DNA of 64,000 nucleotides from Prochlorococcus sp. AG-363-B11. GTDB lineage: Bacteria > Cyanobacteriota > Cyanobacteriia > PCC-6307 > Cyanobiaceae. A program made the position numbers and the translations under genes. The stretch is from positions 1-64,000 of the forward strand of contig QCFE01000004.1 in the NCBI GenBank assembly GCA_003278425.1. The letters run 5' to 3'. The notes beneath the pieces are model-generated. The model ran no database searches. It was not told the DNA's origin and was given only the letters and a program-made list of their open reading frames with translations. The stretch's first letter is position 1. Each line of letters starts with the position of its first letter. Shown one piece after another: positions 63,644 to 64,000 of this stretch.

Positions 63644-64000
63644 TAGACATCTCCAATATTCTTAATGGACTGTCTCAAGAATTTGTCTTGAGCTTCTTCA
63701 TCAAGTTTTCCGGAAAGACTAGATAAAGCTTTCTTAATTGCTAACTCAGCAGCCTCTCTTCGAAGTTGACTACTAACTCTTGCAGCTTCTACGTTGAGAT
63801 CTGAAGCTGCTCCTTGCTTGATTCGAGCCATTTCTAAGACAGTACGTTTTTCACTCTCCAAGCGAATTGATTCTGCTCTTGTCTGACAATCGTTTCTAAT
63901 CTTGTCAGCTTTCTTTTCAGCAGATGCAAGATCTAATTTCGCTTGTTTTAGAGCATTGGATGCATCAAGTAAACGATCTTCAGCATCTTTGAGATCCTGT
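63643..64000 (-). CDS. atpF: ATP synthase F0 subunit b, C-terminal part
   Basis: The visible 118 residues are the long polar stator helix (DAEDRLLDASNALKQAKLDL ... ARIKQGAASDLNVEAARVSSQ) and the end KFLRQSIKNIGDV. The N-terminal membrane helix lies beyond the window edge. The frame is open to base 64000. Confidence 0.92.
   Translation of the reverse strand, partial: QDLKDAEDRLLDASNALKQAKLDLASAEKKADKIRNDCQTRAESIRLESEKRTVLEMARIKQGAASDLNVEAARVSSQLRREAAELAIKKALSSLSGKLDEEAQDKFLRQSIKNIGDV

Overview
The window looks like a low-G+C marine picocyanobacterium, most likely a low-light-adapted Prochlorococcus. The cyanobacterial markers are a tandem set of high-light-inducible (Hli) mini-proteins, ferredoxin-nitrite reductase beside a FocA-type transporter, PSRP-3/Ycf65, a short omega subunit, DUF1818, DUF2811 and DUF3326 proteins, and two ATP synthase gene clusters. 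The genus is inferred from gene content and base composition; no rRNA or tRNA gene is visible.

Bases 1 to about 40,000 form an accessory region. Genes are short and widely spaced, many encode secreted or membrane proteins, and the gaps hold gene relics and at least five interspersed repeat families. The contents include two YadA-like adhesins that share an almost identical anchor, a zinc metallopeptidase, LemA, a probably Zur-controlled CobW-like gene with two metallophosphatase-like genes, the hli cluster (8.5-11.2 kb), a nitrite island (17.8-21.3 kb), three precursors with double-glycine-type leaders, a DUF3137 gene, ClpS, a HupE gene behind a cobalamin riboswitch, several pilin-like proteins, and a block of four exported proteins (34.7-37.1 kb). 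Relics of pilin, adhesin, TPR, GAPDH and pyrimidine-dimer glycosylase genes show repeated duplication and decay.

The most unusual structure is repeat family A. It is a small element, in its best copies about 85-145 bp, with inverted ends TTCGCTGAGA / TCTCAGCGAA. About ten copies lie between 4.3 and 39.9 kb. Several copies retain, in frame, the first codons of an EVE-domain gene (reading ...YWLMKSEP...). The intact EVE gene at 39,802 begins inside one of these copies.

Bases 40,300-64,000 are ordinary core genome: rpoZ, an Hsp70 paralogue, pyrR, gpmI, secG, groEL-groES, atpD-atpC, PSRP-3, a HAD-like protein, pepP, a CNNM/CBS protein, a GTPase followed by nadD and nadE, ald, DUF3326, and atpF-H-A-G running in from the right edge on the minus strand. 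Genes are tightly packed, often with 1-4 base overlaps, and repeats are absent. The change in character near 40.3 kb marks the edge of the variable region.

Functional links that can be argued from the sequence are: nitrite uptake and reduction (focA, nirA, and a HEAT protein overlapping focA); cobalt or B12 homeostasis (riboswitch plus HupE); zinc limitation (Zur-like box plus CobW-like plus metallophosphatases); chaperonin (groES-groEL); F1F0 ATPase in two clusters; and a surface or secretion theme in the island.
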